A stretch of DNA of 64,000 bases from Vibrio hannami (GTDB taxonomy: Bacteria; Pseudomonadota; Gammaproteobacteria; Enterobacterales; Vibrionaceae), in contig NZ_JARQZP010000007.1 of assembly GCF_029589055.1 (NCBI RefSeq), positions 1,302,001 to 1,366,000 on the forward strand. Reading direction: 5' to 3'. The position numbers were made by a program, and so were the translations under genes. The notes below the pieces were generated by a model. The model had not been told where the DNA came from. It was given only the letters and a program-made list of their open reading frames with translations, and ran no database searches. The stretch's first letter is position 1; the number at the start of each line of letters is the position of its first letter. Shown piece after piece: positions 41,825 to 51,566 of the stretch.

Positions 41825-43393
41825 GTGAACAAGGCCATTGAAATCAAACAAACAGGTCAGTTGGAAGTACTTCGTAAAGACGTCTCCTACACGCAAGACC
41901 CAACTCGCCTATTTCAGGTGCTGTGTGCCAACAAAACCAACAGCCTTCTTCTGGAATCTGCTGATATTGATTCTAAAGAAGACTTAAAGAGCATGCTGCT
42001 TATTGACGCAGCAATTCGAATCGTATGCCGGGGACATGACGTCGAACTGGAGGCATTGACTGAAAACGGTGAAAACGCGCTTTCGCGAATCGCCAGTCAC
42101 GTTTCAGGGCAGGTGAACACTTCTAGTGATCAGACAAAGCTACTGACTCTGCACTTCACACAACCAGACACCAACCTAGATGAAGATAGCCGACTAAGAG
42201 AAGCCTCTTCATTTGATGCTCTGCGCCTTATCCAGCACAGCTTCGATATTGAAGATAAAGATAAGTTTGCGCTGTTTATAGGGGGCTTGTTTGCCTACGA
42301 CCTGGTAGCAAACTTCGAACCGTTAGGCGACGCGACTGCTACCAATCAATGCCCGGACTACGTTTTCTATCTGGCTGAAACCCTGATGATCATCGACCAT
42401 CAGACACAAAGCTGCACTGTACAGGCATCGGTATTCGATGGAACGGACAAAACCAAAGAGGCACTGAATACTCGCCTTGCTGAGATAGATAGGTTAAGTC
42501 ACCAACCAGCACCTCTGAAAGAAACGGTAAAACTGGCCGACTGTGAGCCTGTCCCAAGTGTCTCAGATGAAGATTTCTGCCAGGTAGTTCGTGATTTAAA
42601 AGAGTACGTGGTTAAAGGTGATATTTTCCAGGTGGTGCCTTCTCGCCGCTTTACCCTGCCATGCCCTTCTCCGCTTTCTGCATATCAGGAGTTAAAACAG
42701 AGCAACCCAAGCCCTTACATGTTCTATATGCACGATGAGCTATTTACGCTGTTTGGCGCTTCTCCGGAAAGTGCCCTGAAATACGAAAAAGAGACCAATC
42801 AAATCGAGATCTACCCGATTGCTGGCACTCGTCGCCGAGGAAAAAATCCTGATGGCAGCATTAATCTTGATCTGGATGGTCGCATGGAGCTTGAGCTGCG
42901 TAGCGATATGAAAGAGAACGCTGAGCATATGATGCTGGTGGATCTGGCGCGTAATGATGTGGCTCGCATCTCTGAGGCAGGAACCCGACATATTGCCGAT
43001 CTGCTTAAAGTAGACCGTTATAGCCATGTAATGCACCTAGTATCGCGCGTCGTTGGTCAGCTTAGAGGTGATTTAGATGCACTTCACGCCTATCAGGCTT
43101 GTATGAATATGGGAACGCTGACAGGCGCTCCGAAGATCCGTGCAATGCAACTTATCCGTGATGTGGAGCAAGCACGACGTGGCAGCTATGGTGGTGCGGT
43201 AGGTTATTACACTGGTGAAGGCGATCTTGATACCTGTATTGTTATCCGTTCCGCTTATATCGAAGATGGCGTTGCTCAGGTTCAGGCTGGTGCTGGTGTC
43301 GTATACGACTCTGATCCACAATCAGAAGCAGACGAAACCCGCGGTAAAGCACAAGCGGTTATTTCTGCAATCATCAAAGCACACAAGGAGTAA
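41825..43393 (+). CDS. trpE: Anthranilate synthase component I
   Basis: 522 residues from GTG 41825, with ACAGGAGG 4 nt upstream. The feedback tryptophan site LLESADIDS is present near residue 38, and the chorismate-binding C-terminal half has IAGTRRRGK and GTLTGAPKIRAM. It makes anthranilate from chorismate together with TrpG. First gene of the operon after leader control; trpG follows after 5 bp. Confidence 0.98.
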   Translation: MNKAIEIKQTGQLEVLRKDVSYTQDPTRLFQVLCANKTNSLLLESADIDSKEDLKSMLLIDAAIRIVCRGHDVELEALTENGENALSRIASHVSGQVNTSSDQTKLLTLHFTQPDTNLDEDSRLREASSFDALRLIQHSFDIEDKDKFALFIGGLFAYDLVANFEPLGDATATNQCPDYVFYLAETLMIIDHQTQSCTVQASVFDGTDKTKEALNTRLAEIDRLSHQPAPLKETVKLADCEPVPSVSDEDFCQVVRDLKEYVVKGDIFQVVPSRRFTLPCPSPLSAYQELKQSNPSPYMFYMHDELFTLFGASPESALKYEKETNQIEIYPIAGTRRRGKNPDGSINLDLDGRMELELRSDMKENAEHMMLVDLARNDVARISEAGTRHIADLLKVDRYSHVMHLVSRVVGQLRGDLDALHAYQACMNMGTLTGAPKIRAMQLIRDVEQARRGSYGGAVGYYTGEGDLDTCIVIRSAYIEDGVAQVQAGAGVVYDSDPQSEADETRGKAQAVISAIIKAHKE

Positions 43394-43398
43394 ATGAG

Positions 43399-43977
43399 AT
43401 GGCTGATATCGTATTTGTTGATAATTTTGACTCATTTACTTATAACCTTGTAGACCAGTTCCGCTCTCTCGGACATGAAGTCACTATTTATCGAAACCAT
43501 ATCTCTGCCGATGTTATTGCTGAGGCGGTTAATAAGCTGGAAAAACCCGTTGTTGTTCTTTCTCCTGGTCCAGGAGCTCCAGCTGAAGCAGGCTGTATGC
43601 CTAAACTGATCCAGCTTCTTAAGGGTAAAGTTCCTATGATAGGTATCTGCCTTGGGCATCAGGCAATTGTAGAAGCATACGGTGGTACAGTAGCCGGTGC
43701 CGGAGAGATCATTCATGGAAAAGTCTCCATGATGGAACATCAGGAACATACTGTTTATCAGGGTCTGCCCTCTCCGCTGGCTATTGCAAGGTATCACTCT
43801 CTGGTTGCTACTGAAGTGCCAGAAAGTTTGCAGATTACTGCCGAAGTTAAAGGGCTGGTAATGTCAGTGGTTAATGACCATGATAAGGTGGTTGGATACC
43901 AATTCCATCCCGAATCAATTATGACAACTTATGGCGCCACTCTGCTGGAAAATAGCATCGAGTGGGCTCTGAGCTAA
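43399..43977 (+). CDS. trpG: Anthranilate synthase component II (glutamine amidotransferase)
   Basis: 192 residues, stand-alone class I glutamine amidotransferase. The triad is C84 in GICLGHQAI, and His and Glu in YQFHPESIM. Unlike in Escherichia coli it is not fused to TrpD, as is usual in vibrios. It supplies ammonia to TrpE. Confidence 0.97.
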   Translation: MADIVFVDNFDSFTYNLVDQFRSLGHEVTIYRNHISADVIAEAVNKLEKPVVVLSPGPGAPAEAGCMPKLIQLLKGKVPMIGICLGHQAIVEAYGGTVAGAGEIIHGKVSMMEHQEHTVYQGLPSPLAIARYHSLVATEVPESLQITAEVKGLVMSVVNDHDKVVGYQFHPESIMTTYGATLLENSIEWALS

Positions 43978-44007
43978 AGACGCAAAAAGTTAAAAGGAAC
44001 AAACAAA

Positions 44008-45006
44008 ATGCAAGAAATCGTCAACAAGCTTTATGACCAACAGTCTTTAACCAGAGATGAAAGTCAGCGAATCTTTGACAAGATAATCAAAGGTGAAATG
44101 GACCCGGCAATGCTGGCAGCAGTATTAACCGCACTAAAAATCAAAGGCGAAACACCGGACGAAATCGCTGGGGCCGCAAGCGCTCTGCTGGCAAACGCTA
44201 ATCCATTCCCTCGCCCAGATTACGACTTTGCCGATATTGTTGGTACCGGTGGTGATGAAGCTAATACCATCAATATCTCAACCACGGCAGCATTTGTAGC
44301 AGCAGCATGCGGTGTAAAAGTCGCTAAGCACGGTAACAAGAGTGTTTCCAGCAAATCGGGCTCATCAGATTTGCTTGACTCTTTTGGTATCAATCTTTCA
44401 ATGACACCAGCAGAAACACGTAGCGCAGTCGACGAGTTAGGTGTTGGCTTCCTGTTTGCTCAACAGTATCACTGGGGTGTTCGCCATGCGATGCCTGTTC
44501 GAGTGGGAATGAAGACTCGTACTATTTTCAATATCCTAGGCCCACTGATTAACCCTGCCCGCCCAAATATTGAGTTAATGGGTGTATATGATGCTTCATT
44601 GGTTCGCCCGATCGCAGAAACCATGTCAAAAATGGGTCTAAAGCGAGCTGCCGTAGTACACGGTAGTGGCCTGGATGAGGTGGCAATTCATGGTGAAACT
44701 CAGGTTGCTGAAATCATCGATGGCAAGATTACAGAGTATACGCTGACGCCAGAAGATTTTGGCGTGAACATGCATCCGCTGGAAGCTATCAAAGGTGGTA
44801 ACCCGGATGAGAACAAGGCAATCATTACCGATATTCTTACTGGCAAAGGTACCGAGGCTCAGGTTTCAGCCATTGCAGTAAACGTGGCACTACTTCTTCG
44901 TTTGTTTGGCAATGAAGATCTGAAAGCGAACACACAAAAAGCGATTGAGGTGATTAACTCGGGCAAGGCTTACGAGTTGGTTCAAAAGCTTGCGGACAGA
45001 GGCTAA
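44008..45006 (+). CDS. trpD: Anthranilate phosphoribosyltransferase
   Basis: 332 residues. Motifs GTGGDEANTINIST (PRPP-binding) and KHGNKSVSSKSGSSD are intact. It adds phosphoribose to anthranilate. The start ATG 44008 has AAAAGGAAC upstream. trpCF follows after 5 bp. Confidence 0.97.
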   Translation: MQEIVNKLYDQQSLTRDESQRIFDKIIKGEMDPAMLAAVLTALKIKGETPDEIAGAASALLANANPFPRPDYDFADIVGTGGDEANTINISTTAAFVAAACGVKVAKHGNKSVSSKSGSSDLLDSFGINLSMTPAETRSAVDELGVGFLFAQQYHWGVRHAMPVRVGMKTRTIFNILGPLINPARPNIELMGVYDASLVRPIAETMSKMGLKRAAVVHGSGLDEVAIHGETQVAEIIDGKITEYTLTPEDFGVNMHPLEAIKGGNPDENKAIITDILTGKGTEAQVSAIAVNVALLLRLFGNEDLKANTQKAIEVINSGKAYELVQKLADRG

Positions 45007-45011
45007 TTCTA

Positions 45012-46409
45012 ATGTCTGAACATATCACATCAGAAAACAGAGAGATGGCTCAGGTACTTGCAAAGATCGTTGCCGATAAGCGCATCTGGGTTGAAGAGCG
45101 TAAAGCAGAGCAACCACTGGATACCTTCAAAGATCAGTTAGTGCCATCAGACCGAAGCTTTTATGACGCCCTGTCCGGCGATAAAACCGCTTTTATACTT
45201 GAATGTAAAAAAGCATCGCCTTCAAAAGGACTGATTCGCGATGATTTCGATCTTGAGTACATTGCTTCGGTATATAACAACCATGCAAGTGCTATTTCAG
45301 TACTGACAGACGAAAAGTACTTTCAGGGCAGTTTTGAGTTCCTGCCAACAGTAAGAAGCATCGCTAAGCAGCCGATTCTTTGTAAAGACTTTATGGTAGA
45401 TACCTATCAGGTTTACCTTGCTCGTCACTACAATGCAGATGCTATTTTGCTGATGCTATCGGTTCTAAACGATGCTGAGTATCAGGAACTGGCAGATACG
45501 GCTCACTCGTTAGGGCTTGGAATTCTGACAGAGGTGAGTAATGAAGAAGAGCTGGAAAGAGCGATTAAGCTGAAGGCAAAAGTGGTTGGTATCAACAACC
45601 GTAACCTGCGCGATCTCTCTATCGACCTGAACCGCACAAGAGAGTTAGCACCTAAACTTCCAGAAGGTACAACGGTTATCTCAGAGTCAGGTATTTACAC
45701 CAACCAACAGGTTCGTGATCTGGCCAAGTGTGCCAACGGTTTTCTGATTGGCAGCTCGTTAATGGCGGAAGACAACCTTGAACTGGCGGTTCGAAGTGTG
45801 TTGCTTGGCGATAATAAAGTTTGCGGCCTGACTCATGCGGATGATGCAGCAACGGTTTACAAAGCTGGTGCTGTCTATGGCGGATTAATCTTCGCAGAGA
45901 AATCTAAGCGAAAAGTCGACCTAGAAGGTGCCAGACTGGTGATGAGCGGTGCCCCATTAAAATACGTTGGCGTGTTTCAAAACCAGAGTGAAGAGTCTGT
46001 GCTGGAAGCAGCAACCAAACTTGGCTTATCTGCCATTCAGTTACACGGTAACGAAAATCAGGGTTATGTTGATGCTATTCGGGCGAAACTGCCTGAAAGC
46101 TGCGATATCTGGAAAGCTTACGGCGTGACAGATTCAATGCCTGAATTACTGGAAAACAGTGTAAATCGACACCTGCTTGATAGCAAAGTAGGCTCTCAAT
46201 CCGGCGGCACAGGCCAAACCTTTGACTGGTCACTGGTCAACACAACCAAATCAATCATGCTGGCTGGCGGGCTTAACCCTGACAACATTCAGCAGGCAAC
46301 CGAACTAGGTTGCATGGGTCTAGACCTGAATTCAGGAGTTGAATCCGCTCCGGGAAAAAAAGACCCAACGTTAGTTCAAAAAGCATTTAAAGAAATTAGA
46401 AATTTTTAA
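45012..46409 (+). CDS. trpCF: Bifunctional indole-3-glycerol phosphate synthase / PRA isomerase
   Basis: 465 residues; two beta/alpha barrels in one chain. TrpC covers about 1-265 (ILECKKASPSKG, VVGINNRNLRDLSIDL, VISESGI) and TrpF the rest (KVCGLTHADDA, IQLHGNE, LLDSKVGSQSGGTGQTFDW, LAGGLNPDN). TrpF isomerises phosphoribosylanthranilate and TrpC closes the indole ring. It follows trpD by 5 bp. Confidence 0.97.
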   Translation: MSEHITSENREMAQVLAKIVADKRIWVEERKAEQPLDTFKDQLVPSDRSFYDALSGDKTAFILECKKASPSKGLIRDDFDLEYIASVYNNHASAISVLTDEKYFQGSFEFLPTVRSIAKQPILCKDFMVDTYQVYLARHYNADAILLMLSVLNDAEYQELADTAHSLGLGILTEVSNEEELERAIKLKAKVVGINNRNLRDLSIDLNRTRELAPKLPEGTTVISESGIYTNQQVRDLAKCANGFLIGSSLMAEDNLELAVRSVLLGDNKVCGLTHADDAATVYKAGAVYGGLIFAEKSKRKVDLEGARLVMSGAPLKYVGVFQNQSEESVLEAATKLGLSAIQLHGNENQGYVDAIRAKLPESCDIWKAYGVTDSMPELLENSVNRHLLDSKVGSQSGGTGQTFDWSLVNTTKSIMLAGGLNPDNIQQATELGCMGLDLNSGVESAPGKKDPTLVQKAFKEIRNF

Positions 46410-46421
46410 TCAGGAAGAGTT

Positions 46422-47612
46422 ATGGCTAAGTTAGACGCCTACTTTGGCGAATATGGTGGTCAGTTTGTACCACAGATACTGGTTCCTGCCCTTGAGCAGT
46501 TAGAACAAGAATTTATTAAAGCTCAGGAAGATCCTGAGTTTCACTCTGAGTTTATGTCTCTTCTTCAGGAGTATGCCGGTCGTCCGACCGCACTGACTCT
46601 GTGCCGCAACCTGACTAAAGGCACACAGACTAAACTTTACCTCAAGCGTGAAGATCTGCTTCACGGCGGCGCACACAAAACCAACCAGGTGTTGGGACAG
46701 GCGCTGTTAGCAAAACGCATGGGCAAAGAAGAGATCATTGCCGAAACTGGAGCAGGACAGCACGGCGTTGCAACAGCTCTTGCGTGTGCCCTGCTTGGCC
46801 TTAAGTGTCGCGTATACATGGGCGCTAAAGACGTTGAGCGTCAAAGCCCTAACGTATTCCGTATGAAACTGATGGGCGCAGAGGTTATCCCTGTGCATTC
46901 AGGTTCTTCTACTCTGAAAGATGCTTGTAACGAAGCGCTTCGTGACTGGTCTGCTTCTTACGAAACTGCACACTACCTGCTTGGTACTGCGGCCGGCCCT
47001 CACCCATTCCCGACTATTGTTCGTGAATTCCAACGTATGATTGGTGAAGAGACCAAGCACCAGATTCTGGCGCGAGAAGGTCGTCTGCCGGATGCGGTTA
47101 TCGCCTGTGTTGGTGGCGGTTCTAACGCAATTGGTATGTTTGCTGACTTTATTGAAGAAGAGAGCGTAAAACTGATCGGTGTGGAGCCAGCAGGTAAAGG
47201 TATCGATACCGACCAGCATGGCGCGCCATTGAAACACGGCAAAACCGGTATTTTCTTCGGCATGAAAGCACCGCTTATGCAGGATGAACACGGTCAGGTT
47301 GAAGAGTCTTACTCTGTTTCTGCAGGTCTGGACTTCCCATCCGTTGGTCCTCAGCACGCACACCTAAACGCAATTGGCCGTGCAGAATATGACTCAGTAA
47401 CGGATGACGAAGCACTGGAAGCTTTCCAGATGCTGGCTAAAAACGAAGGTATTATCCCTGCACTGGAATCCTCTCACGCATTAGCTCATGCAGTTAAAAT
47501 GGCAAAAGAGAACCCGGAGAAAGAACAACTTCTGGTTGTGAACCTTTCGGGGCGTGGTGACAAAGATATCTTCACCGTACATAAACTGCTTGATGAAAAA
47601 GGAGCGCTGTAA
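46422..47612 (+). CDS. trpB: Tryptophan synthase beta subunit
   Basis: 396 residues. PLP Lys K86 in HGGAHKTNQV, the GGGSNAIG phosphate loop and the C-terminal NLSGRGDKD are intact. It joins indole and serine to give tryptophan, in a complex with TrpA. The stop overlaps the trpA start (TAATG), so the subunits are made together. Confidence 0.98.
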   Translation: MAKLDAYFGEYGGQFVPQILVPALEQLEQEFIKAQEDPEFHSEFMSLLQEYAGRPTALTLCRNLTKGTQTKLYLKREDLLHGGAHKTNQVLGQALLAKRMGKEEIIAETGAGQHGVATALACALLGLKCRVYMGAKDVERQSPNVFRMKLMGAEVIPVHSGSSTLKDACNEALRDWSASYETAHYLLGTAAGPHPFPTIVREFQRMIGEETKHQILAREGRLPDAVIACVGGGSNAIGMFADFIEEESVKLIGVEPAGKGIDTDQHGAPLKHGKTGIFFGMKAPLMQDEHGQVEESYSVSAGLDFPSVGPQHAHLNAIGRAEYDSVTDDEALEAFQMLAKNEGIIPALESSHALAHAVKMAKENPEKEQLLVVNLSGRGDKDIFTVHKLLDEKGAL

Positions 47613-48418
47613 TGGATCGCTATCAATCTCTGTTTCAGCGCCTGGCAGAAAAAAATCAAGGCGCATTCGTACCATTTGTAACCGTTGGTGATCCAAACCC
47701 AGATCAGTCGCTTCGCATTATGGAGACACTAGTAGAATCCGGCGCCGATGCACTGGAGCTAGGTATTCCGTTCTCCGATCCGCTGGCAGATGGCCCAACA
47801 ATTCAGGGGGCAAACATCCGTGCTCTGGAGTCTGGTACCACTCCGGCTATCTGTTTTGAGCAAATCGCAAAGATTCGCACAAAGTATCCTGAGCTGCCTA
47901 TCGGACTACTTATGTACGCAAACCTGGTCTATTCACGTGGCGTAGATAATTTCTACCACAACTGCGCAGAGGCTGGAATCGACTCGGTGCTAATTGCTGA
48001 TGTTCCGACCAACGAATCTGGTGAGTTTAAGCGCGCTGCGGATAAATATGGTGTTAAAGCTATCTTTATCGCACCACCGACAGCCTCAGATGAAACATTA
48101 AAAGAAGTCGCTCATCTTGGTGGTGGCTACACTTACCTGCTTTCACGTGCAGGGGTAACGGGTGCAGAAACTAAAGCCAATATGCCTGTGACGAGCTTAC
48201 TAGAAAGGCTAAATCAGTTTGATGCGCCACCAGCACTATTAGGTTTTGGTATCTCTCAACCTGAACAGGTAAAAGAAGCAATAGAAGCTGGAGCTGCGGG
48301 CGCCATTTCCGGTTCTGCAGTAGTAAAGATTATCGAATCGAATCTAGACGACTCCGAAGCAATGCTTTCAGCACTGGCTGAATTCGTCGCCCCAATGAAA
48401 GCAGCGACACAAAAATAG
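47612..48418 (+). CDS. trpA: Tryptophan synthase alpha subunit
   Basis: 268 residues, the same length as in Escherichia coli. The catalytic Glu and Asp lie in ALELGIPFSDPLADGP (near 49 and 60). It cleaves indole glycerol phosphate and passes indole to TrpB. Last gene of the trp operon; an intrinsic terminator follows at 48436. Confidence 0.98.
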   Translation: MDRYQSLFQRLAEKNQGAFVPFVTVGDPNPDQSLRIMETLVESGADALELGIPFSDPLADGPTIQGANIRALESGTTPAICFEQIAKIRTKYPELPIGLLMYANLVYSRGVDNFYHNCAEAGIDSVLIADVPTNESGEFKRAADKYGVKAIFIAPPTASDETLKEVAHLGGGYTYLLSRAGVTGAETKANMPVTSLLERLNQFDAPPALLGFGISQPEQVKEAIEAGAAGAISGSAVVKIIESNLDDSEAMLSALAEFVAPMKAATQK

Positions 48419-48435
48419 GTAAAAATATACTCAAT

Positions 48436-48460
48436 ATGGCCGCATTTTGCGGCCATTTTT
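48436..48460 (+). terminator. trp operon terminator
   Basis: ATGGCCGC-ATTTT-GCGGCCAT then five T, 18 bp after the trpA stop. Confidence 0.9.
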
Positions 48461-48544
48461 GTGTTCGTAGCTATCTTTACAGTTTTGCATTAACGGTAAA
48501 TTCGTTAGACTGTCGACAATTAAAAAAACAGATACCATATCAAC

Positions 48545-49084
48545 ATGAAACAACTTATTGATTTTATTCCTCTGATTATCTTTTTTGCTCTATTTAAGAT
48601 GTACGACATTTATGTCGCAACCGGAGCACTTATCGTCGCTACAGCCGTCCAGATCGGACTAACCTACTTTCTGTACAAGAAAGTTGAAAAAATGCAGGTT
48701 ATCACCTTTGTCATGGTGGCTGTGTTTGGGGGAATGACCATTTTTTTCCACGACGACGACTTCATTAAGTGGAAAGTGACCATCGTTTATGGCCTGTTTG
48801 CTACCGCGCTTGTTGTTAGCCAACTGATGGGTAAGCCAGTAATCAAAGGGATGTTAGGTAAAGAAATTACTCTGCCAGATAATGCCTGGAGCAAAATTAA
48901 CTGGGCATGGACACTGTTTTTTGTTGTCTGCGCACTACTCAATATTTATGTCGCTTTTTATCTACCTCTGGAGGTTTGGGTAAACTTCAAGGTATTTGGG
49001 CTTCTTGCCGCCACTTTCGCCTTCACGCTAATGACTGGTGTTTATATCTATAAACATCTGCCAAAAGAAGACTCAGAAAAGTAA
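48545..49084 (+). CDS. yciB: Inner membrane protein YciB (septation protein A)
   Basis: 179 residues with about five membrane helices and the conserved FHDDDFIKWKVTIVYGLF and NFKVFGLLAATFAFTLMTGVY segments. In enterics it interacts with division and elongation proteins at the inner membrane. It is followed after 32 bp by yciA, an arrangement shared with Escherichia coli. Confidence 0.95.
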   Translation: MKQLIDFIPLIIFFALFKMYDIYVATGALIVATAVQIGLTYFLYKKVEKMQVITFVMVAVFGGMTIFFHDDDFIKWKVTIVYGLFATALVVSQLMGKPVIKGMLGKEITLPDNAWSKINWAWTLFFVVCALLNIYVAFYLPLEVWVNFKVFGLLAATFAFTLMTGVYIYKHLPKEDSEK

Positions 49085-49116
49085 ACCTCAATTTAATCAT
49101 TTATAGTTGTAAGACA

Positions 49117-49521
49117 ATGGAAGCAGTAAAACCAATAAACCCTAAAGGGCAACAAATTTTACGTACTTTGGCTATGCCAGCTGATACCAATGCCGCAGGT
49201 CAAATTTTCGGTGGTTGGATCATGTCTCAGCTTGACCTAGCAGGGGGAATTCTGGCAAAAGAGGTATCTGGTGGACGGATCGTTACCGTTTCAGTCTCTG
49301 ATATCACTTTTAAAAAGCCTGTATCCGTGGGTGATGTTGTATGTTGCTATGGCGAATGCACACGTATCGGCAGAACATCGATGACTATCGAACTGGAAGT
49401 ATGGGTTAAGCCAGTTAATGAAAAAGGCGTTGGTGACAGATACAAAGTTTGTGAAGGTACTTTCAACTATGTTGCTATAGATGCAGAAGGTCAGCCTCGC
49501 CCAATTAATCAGAAAAAATAA
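49117..49521 (+). CDS. yciA: Acyl-CoA thioesterase YciA
   Basis: 134 residues, single hot-dog fold with DTNAAGQIFGGWIMSQLDLAGG and TVSVSDITFKKPVSVGDVV. It hydrolyses a broad range of acyl-CoAs and may supply lipid metabolism. It lies between yciB (32 bp before) and yciI (15 bp after). Confidence 0.95.
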   Translation: MEAVKPINPKGQQILRTLAMPADTNAAGQIFGGWIMSQLDLAGGILAKEVSGGRIVTVSVSDITFKKPVSVGDVVCCYGECTRIGRTSMTIELEVWVKPVNEKGVGDRYKVCEGTFNYVAIDAEGQPRPINQKK

Positions 49522-49536
49522 AGGAAGGAATAACTT

Positions 49537-49832
49537 ATGTGGTACGTAATTTTTCTCAGGATGTTGAAAACTCGCTGGAAAAACGAATGGGTGTACGCGA
49601 AAAGCATTTAGAGAGGCTGAAAGCGCTTCAGGACGAAGGCCGCCTTCTAACAGCTGGTCCTATGCCAGCGATCGATTCAGAAAATCCAGGCGAAGCGGGA
49701 TTCACAGGCTCTACTGTTATTGCTGACTTTAACTCGCTGGAAGAAGCAAAAACATGGGCTGATGCTGACCCTTACATCGCCGCTGGCGTGTATGAAAAGG
49801 TTATCGTTAAACCATTTAAGAAAGTGTTTTAA
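49537..49832 (+). pseudogene. yciI: YciI family protein, frameshifted near the start
   Basis: The start ATG 49537 has a strong AAGGAAGGA site but its frame gives MWYVIFLRML and stops early. From the same region a second frame gives SQDVENSLEKRMGVREKHLERL ... GPMPAID ... PFKKVF, the full YciI sequence ending at 49832. Adding one T to the five-T run at 49550-49554 restores MWYVIFSQDVENS. YciI is a small ferredoxin-like-fold protein of about 98 residues with an unclear function. Likely a sequencing undercall. Confidence 0.82.
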
Positions 49833-49833
49833 G

Positions 49834-50222
49834 ATGCCAGCAAGAATAATAAAGGGCATGGTGTTGTTGATGCTCGGTTCAAGTCTTCTGGCTTGCTCTT
49901 CTTCTGGTGAAAAAGAAGCACAGTTGGAAGCTATTGCCTCTCACAGAGCTCAGATATTATCTGCAGGATTGCCTATTGAACACGGTCCCCTAACCGTAAT
50001 GCAGGCTAAAGCAAGTGGTAAAGTGATCAATATCCTTATGATCTTTAATACTGCTAATGGCCAATTACCGCAGAACTTATTGAAAAAAGCACCCAATACT
50101 ATTGCTCTAACAATGAAATCAAGACCAACCTGGAGCAAGGAATCTCTTATGAGATAACCATTAAGAACTCCCGGGGCCAAACACTGGTAGAACATCCCGT
50201 ATCAAAAGCTTCTTGCGAATAA
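49834..50222 (+). pseudogene. Small lipoprotein, GspS/AspS pilotin-like, frameshifted
   Basis: ATG 49834 begins 1 bp after the yciI stop. The signal peptide ends in lipobox LLAC (LGSSLLACSSS), so the protein should be a lipid-anchored envelope protein. The frame runs to 50157, but the more conserved-looking ending lies in another frame: YCSNNEIKTNLEQGISYEI, then SRGQTLVEHPVSKASCE, stop 50220-50222. Adding one A to the six-A run at 50083-50088 fuses the two (LLKKSTQYYCSNNE), giving about 130 residues with two Cys near the end as in AspS-type pilotins of type II secretion. The family call is a resemblance only. Confidence 0.6.
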
Positions 50223-50237
50223 TTAAACGCAGCCTTC

Positions 50238-50265
50238 AAAAAGAGCACAGGAATGTGCTCTTTTT
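50238..50265 (+). terminator. Terminator after the pilotin-like gene
   Basis: Stem AAAAAGAGCAC / GTGCTCTTTTT around a 6-nt loop. Confidence 0.88.
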
Positions 50266-50394
50266 ACTTTTTATATTTTACTTTTTAGTGAAATAATTTA
50301 CTTATAACTCAGGTCTATAATACTTACATTACCTCTCACGATCGTATTGAGGGGCAAAATACATATAAAAAATAAGTAAATCGTAAGGACACTC

Positions 50395-51537
50395 ATGAAA
50401 AAACTTATCCTATCTCTTCTATTACTAGCACCGTGGTATAGCTCAACGGCCTCGCAAGAGTGGAAAGAGATCGAAGAGAAGGCGAAGAATCAGACCGTTT
50501 ATTTTCATGCCTGGGGTGGCAGTCAGGAGATAAACGCTTATCTGAACTGGACAGGAAAGCAACTAAAAAACCGTTATGGCGTTAATTTTAAGCATGTAAA
50601 AGTAACCGATATTGCTAACACAACGACATTATTGCTAGCAGAAAAAACCGCTGGTAAAGACAGTGATGGCAGTGTGGATATGGTCTGGATCAACGGTGAA
50701 AACTTCAAATCAATGAAAACCAACCAGCTACTACTCGGCCCGTTCGTTGAAAAGCTACCTAATTGGGAGCTCGTTGATAAGTCACTTCCTGTAGATAACG
50801 ATTTTTCAGAGCCAACAGACGGTTTAGAAGCGCCGTGGGGTGTTGGTCAGCTAGTCTTTATTCACGATTCAGAACAGCTAAATAATCCACCAGCCTCTTT
50901 TGTGGAGATGCTAAGTTACGCAAAAGCTTTTCCTAACAGACTTAGCTACCCAAAACCACCTCAGTTCCACGGTACCAGTTTCCTTAAAGCTTTGCTTATT
51001 GAGCTGACGAACAACGACCCTTCCCTGGCGAAACCAGTGGATAATGCGTCTTTTGATTTGATTACTCAACCACTTTGGCAGTATCTGGATGAGTTTCATA
51101 AGTACGCATGGCGAGAAGGTAAACAATTTCCTGCCAGCTCCTCAGAAACTATGCAGCTGCTCGATGACCGTCAGCTGGATCTGGCCATCACCTTCAACCC
51201 TAATTCAGTATACTCTGCTCATGCGAGCGGGAAGTTAGCCCCTTCAACAAAAGCCTACGCTTTAGATGCTGGTGCACTATCCAATATTCATTTCTTAGCG
51301 ATACCATGGAATGCAAAAGCCAAAGAAGGCGCAATGGTCGCCATCAACTTTTTGCTTAGCCCTGAAGCACAGTCTCGCAAAGGAGACCTGAATATATGGG
51401 GTGATCCATCTGTACTTTCGAATCAATATCTTGAAGGGACAGCGAAAAACACCACACTATTTAAATCTCAGGCAGAGCCTCACCCAAGCTGGCAAGGCGC
51501 GCTTGAGAAAGCATGGCTTCAGCGATACGGAAACTAA
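50395..51537 (+). CDS. ynjB: ABC transporter substrate-binding protein, YnjB type
   Basis: 380 residues with a signal peptide (MKKLILSLLLLAPWYSSTAS). It binds an unknown ligand in the periplasm; segments such as FHAWGGSQEINAYLNWTGKQ and VDMVWINGENF match the YnjB group, and the length is close to the 388 residues of the Escherichia coli protein. It is first in an operon with a fused permease, an ATPase and a CDP-alcohol phosphatidyltransferase, the same set as ynjBCDF. Start ATG 50395 with TAAGGAC upstream. Confidence 0.85.
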   Translation: MKKLILSLLLLAPWYSSTASQEWKEIEEKAKNQTVYFHAWGGSQEINAYLNWTGKQLKNRYGVNFKHVKVTDIANTTTLLLAEKTAGKDSDGSVDMVWINGENFKSMKTNQLLLGPFVEKLPNWELVDKSLPVDNDFSEPTDGLEAPWGVGQLVFIHDSEQLNNPPASFVEMLSYAKAFPNRLSYPKPPQFHGTSFLKALLIELTNNDPSLAKPVDNASFDLITQPLWQYLDEFHKYAWREGKQFPASSSETMQLLDDRQLDLAITFNPNSVYSAHASGKLAPSTKAYALDAGALSNIHFLAIPWNAKAKEGAMVAINFLLSPEAQSRKGDLNIWGDPSVLSNQYLEGTAKNTTLFKSQAEPHPSWQGALEKAWLQRYGN

Positions 51538-51566
51538 GGCGCTCTGGGTAACAGGAATATACTAAT

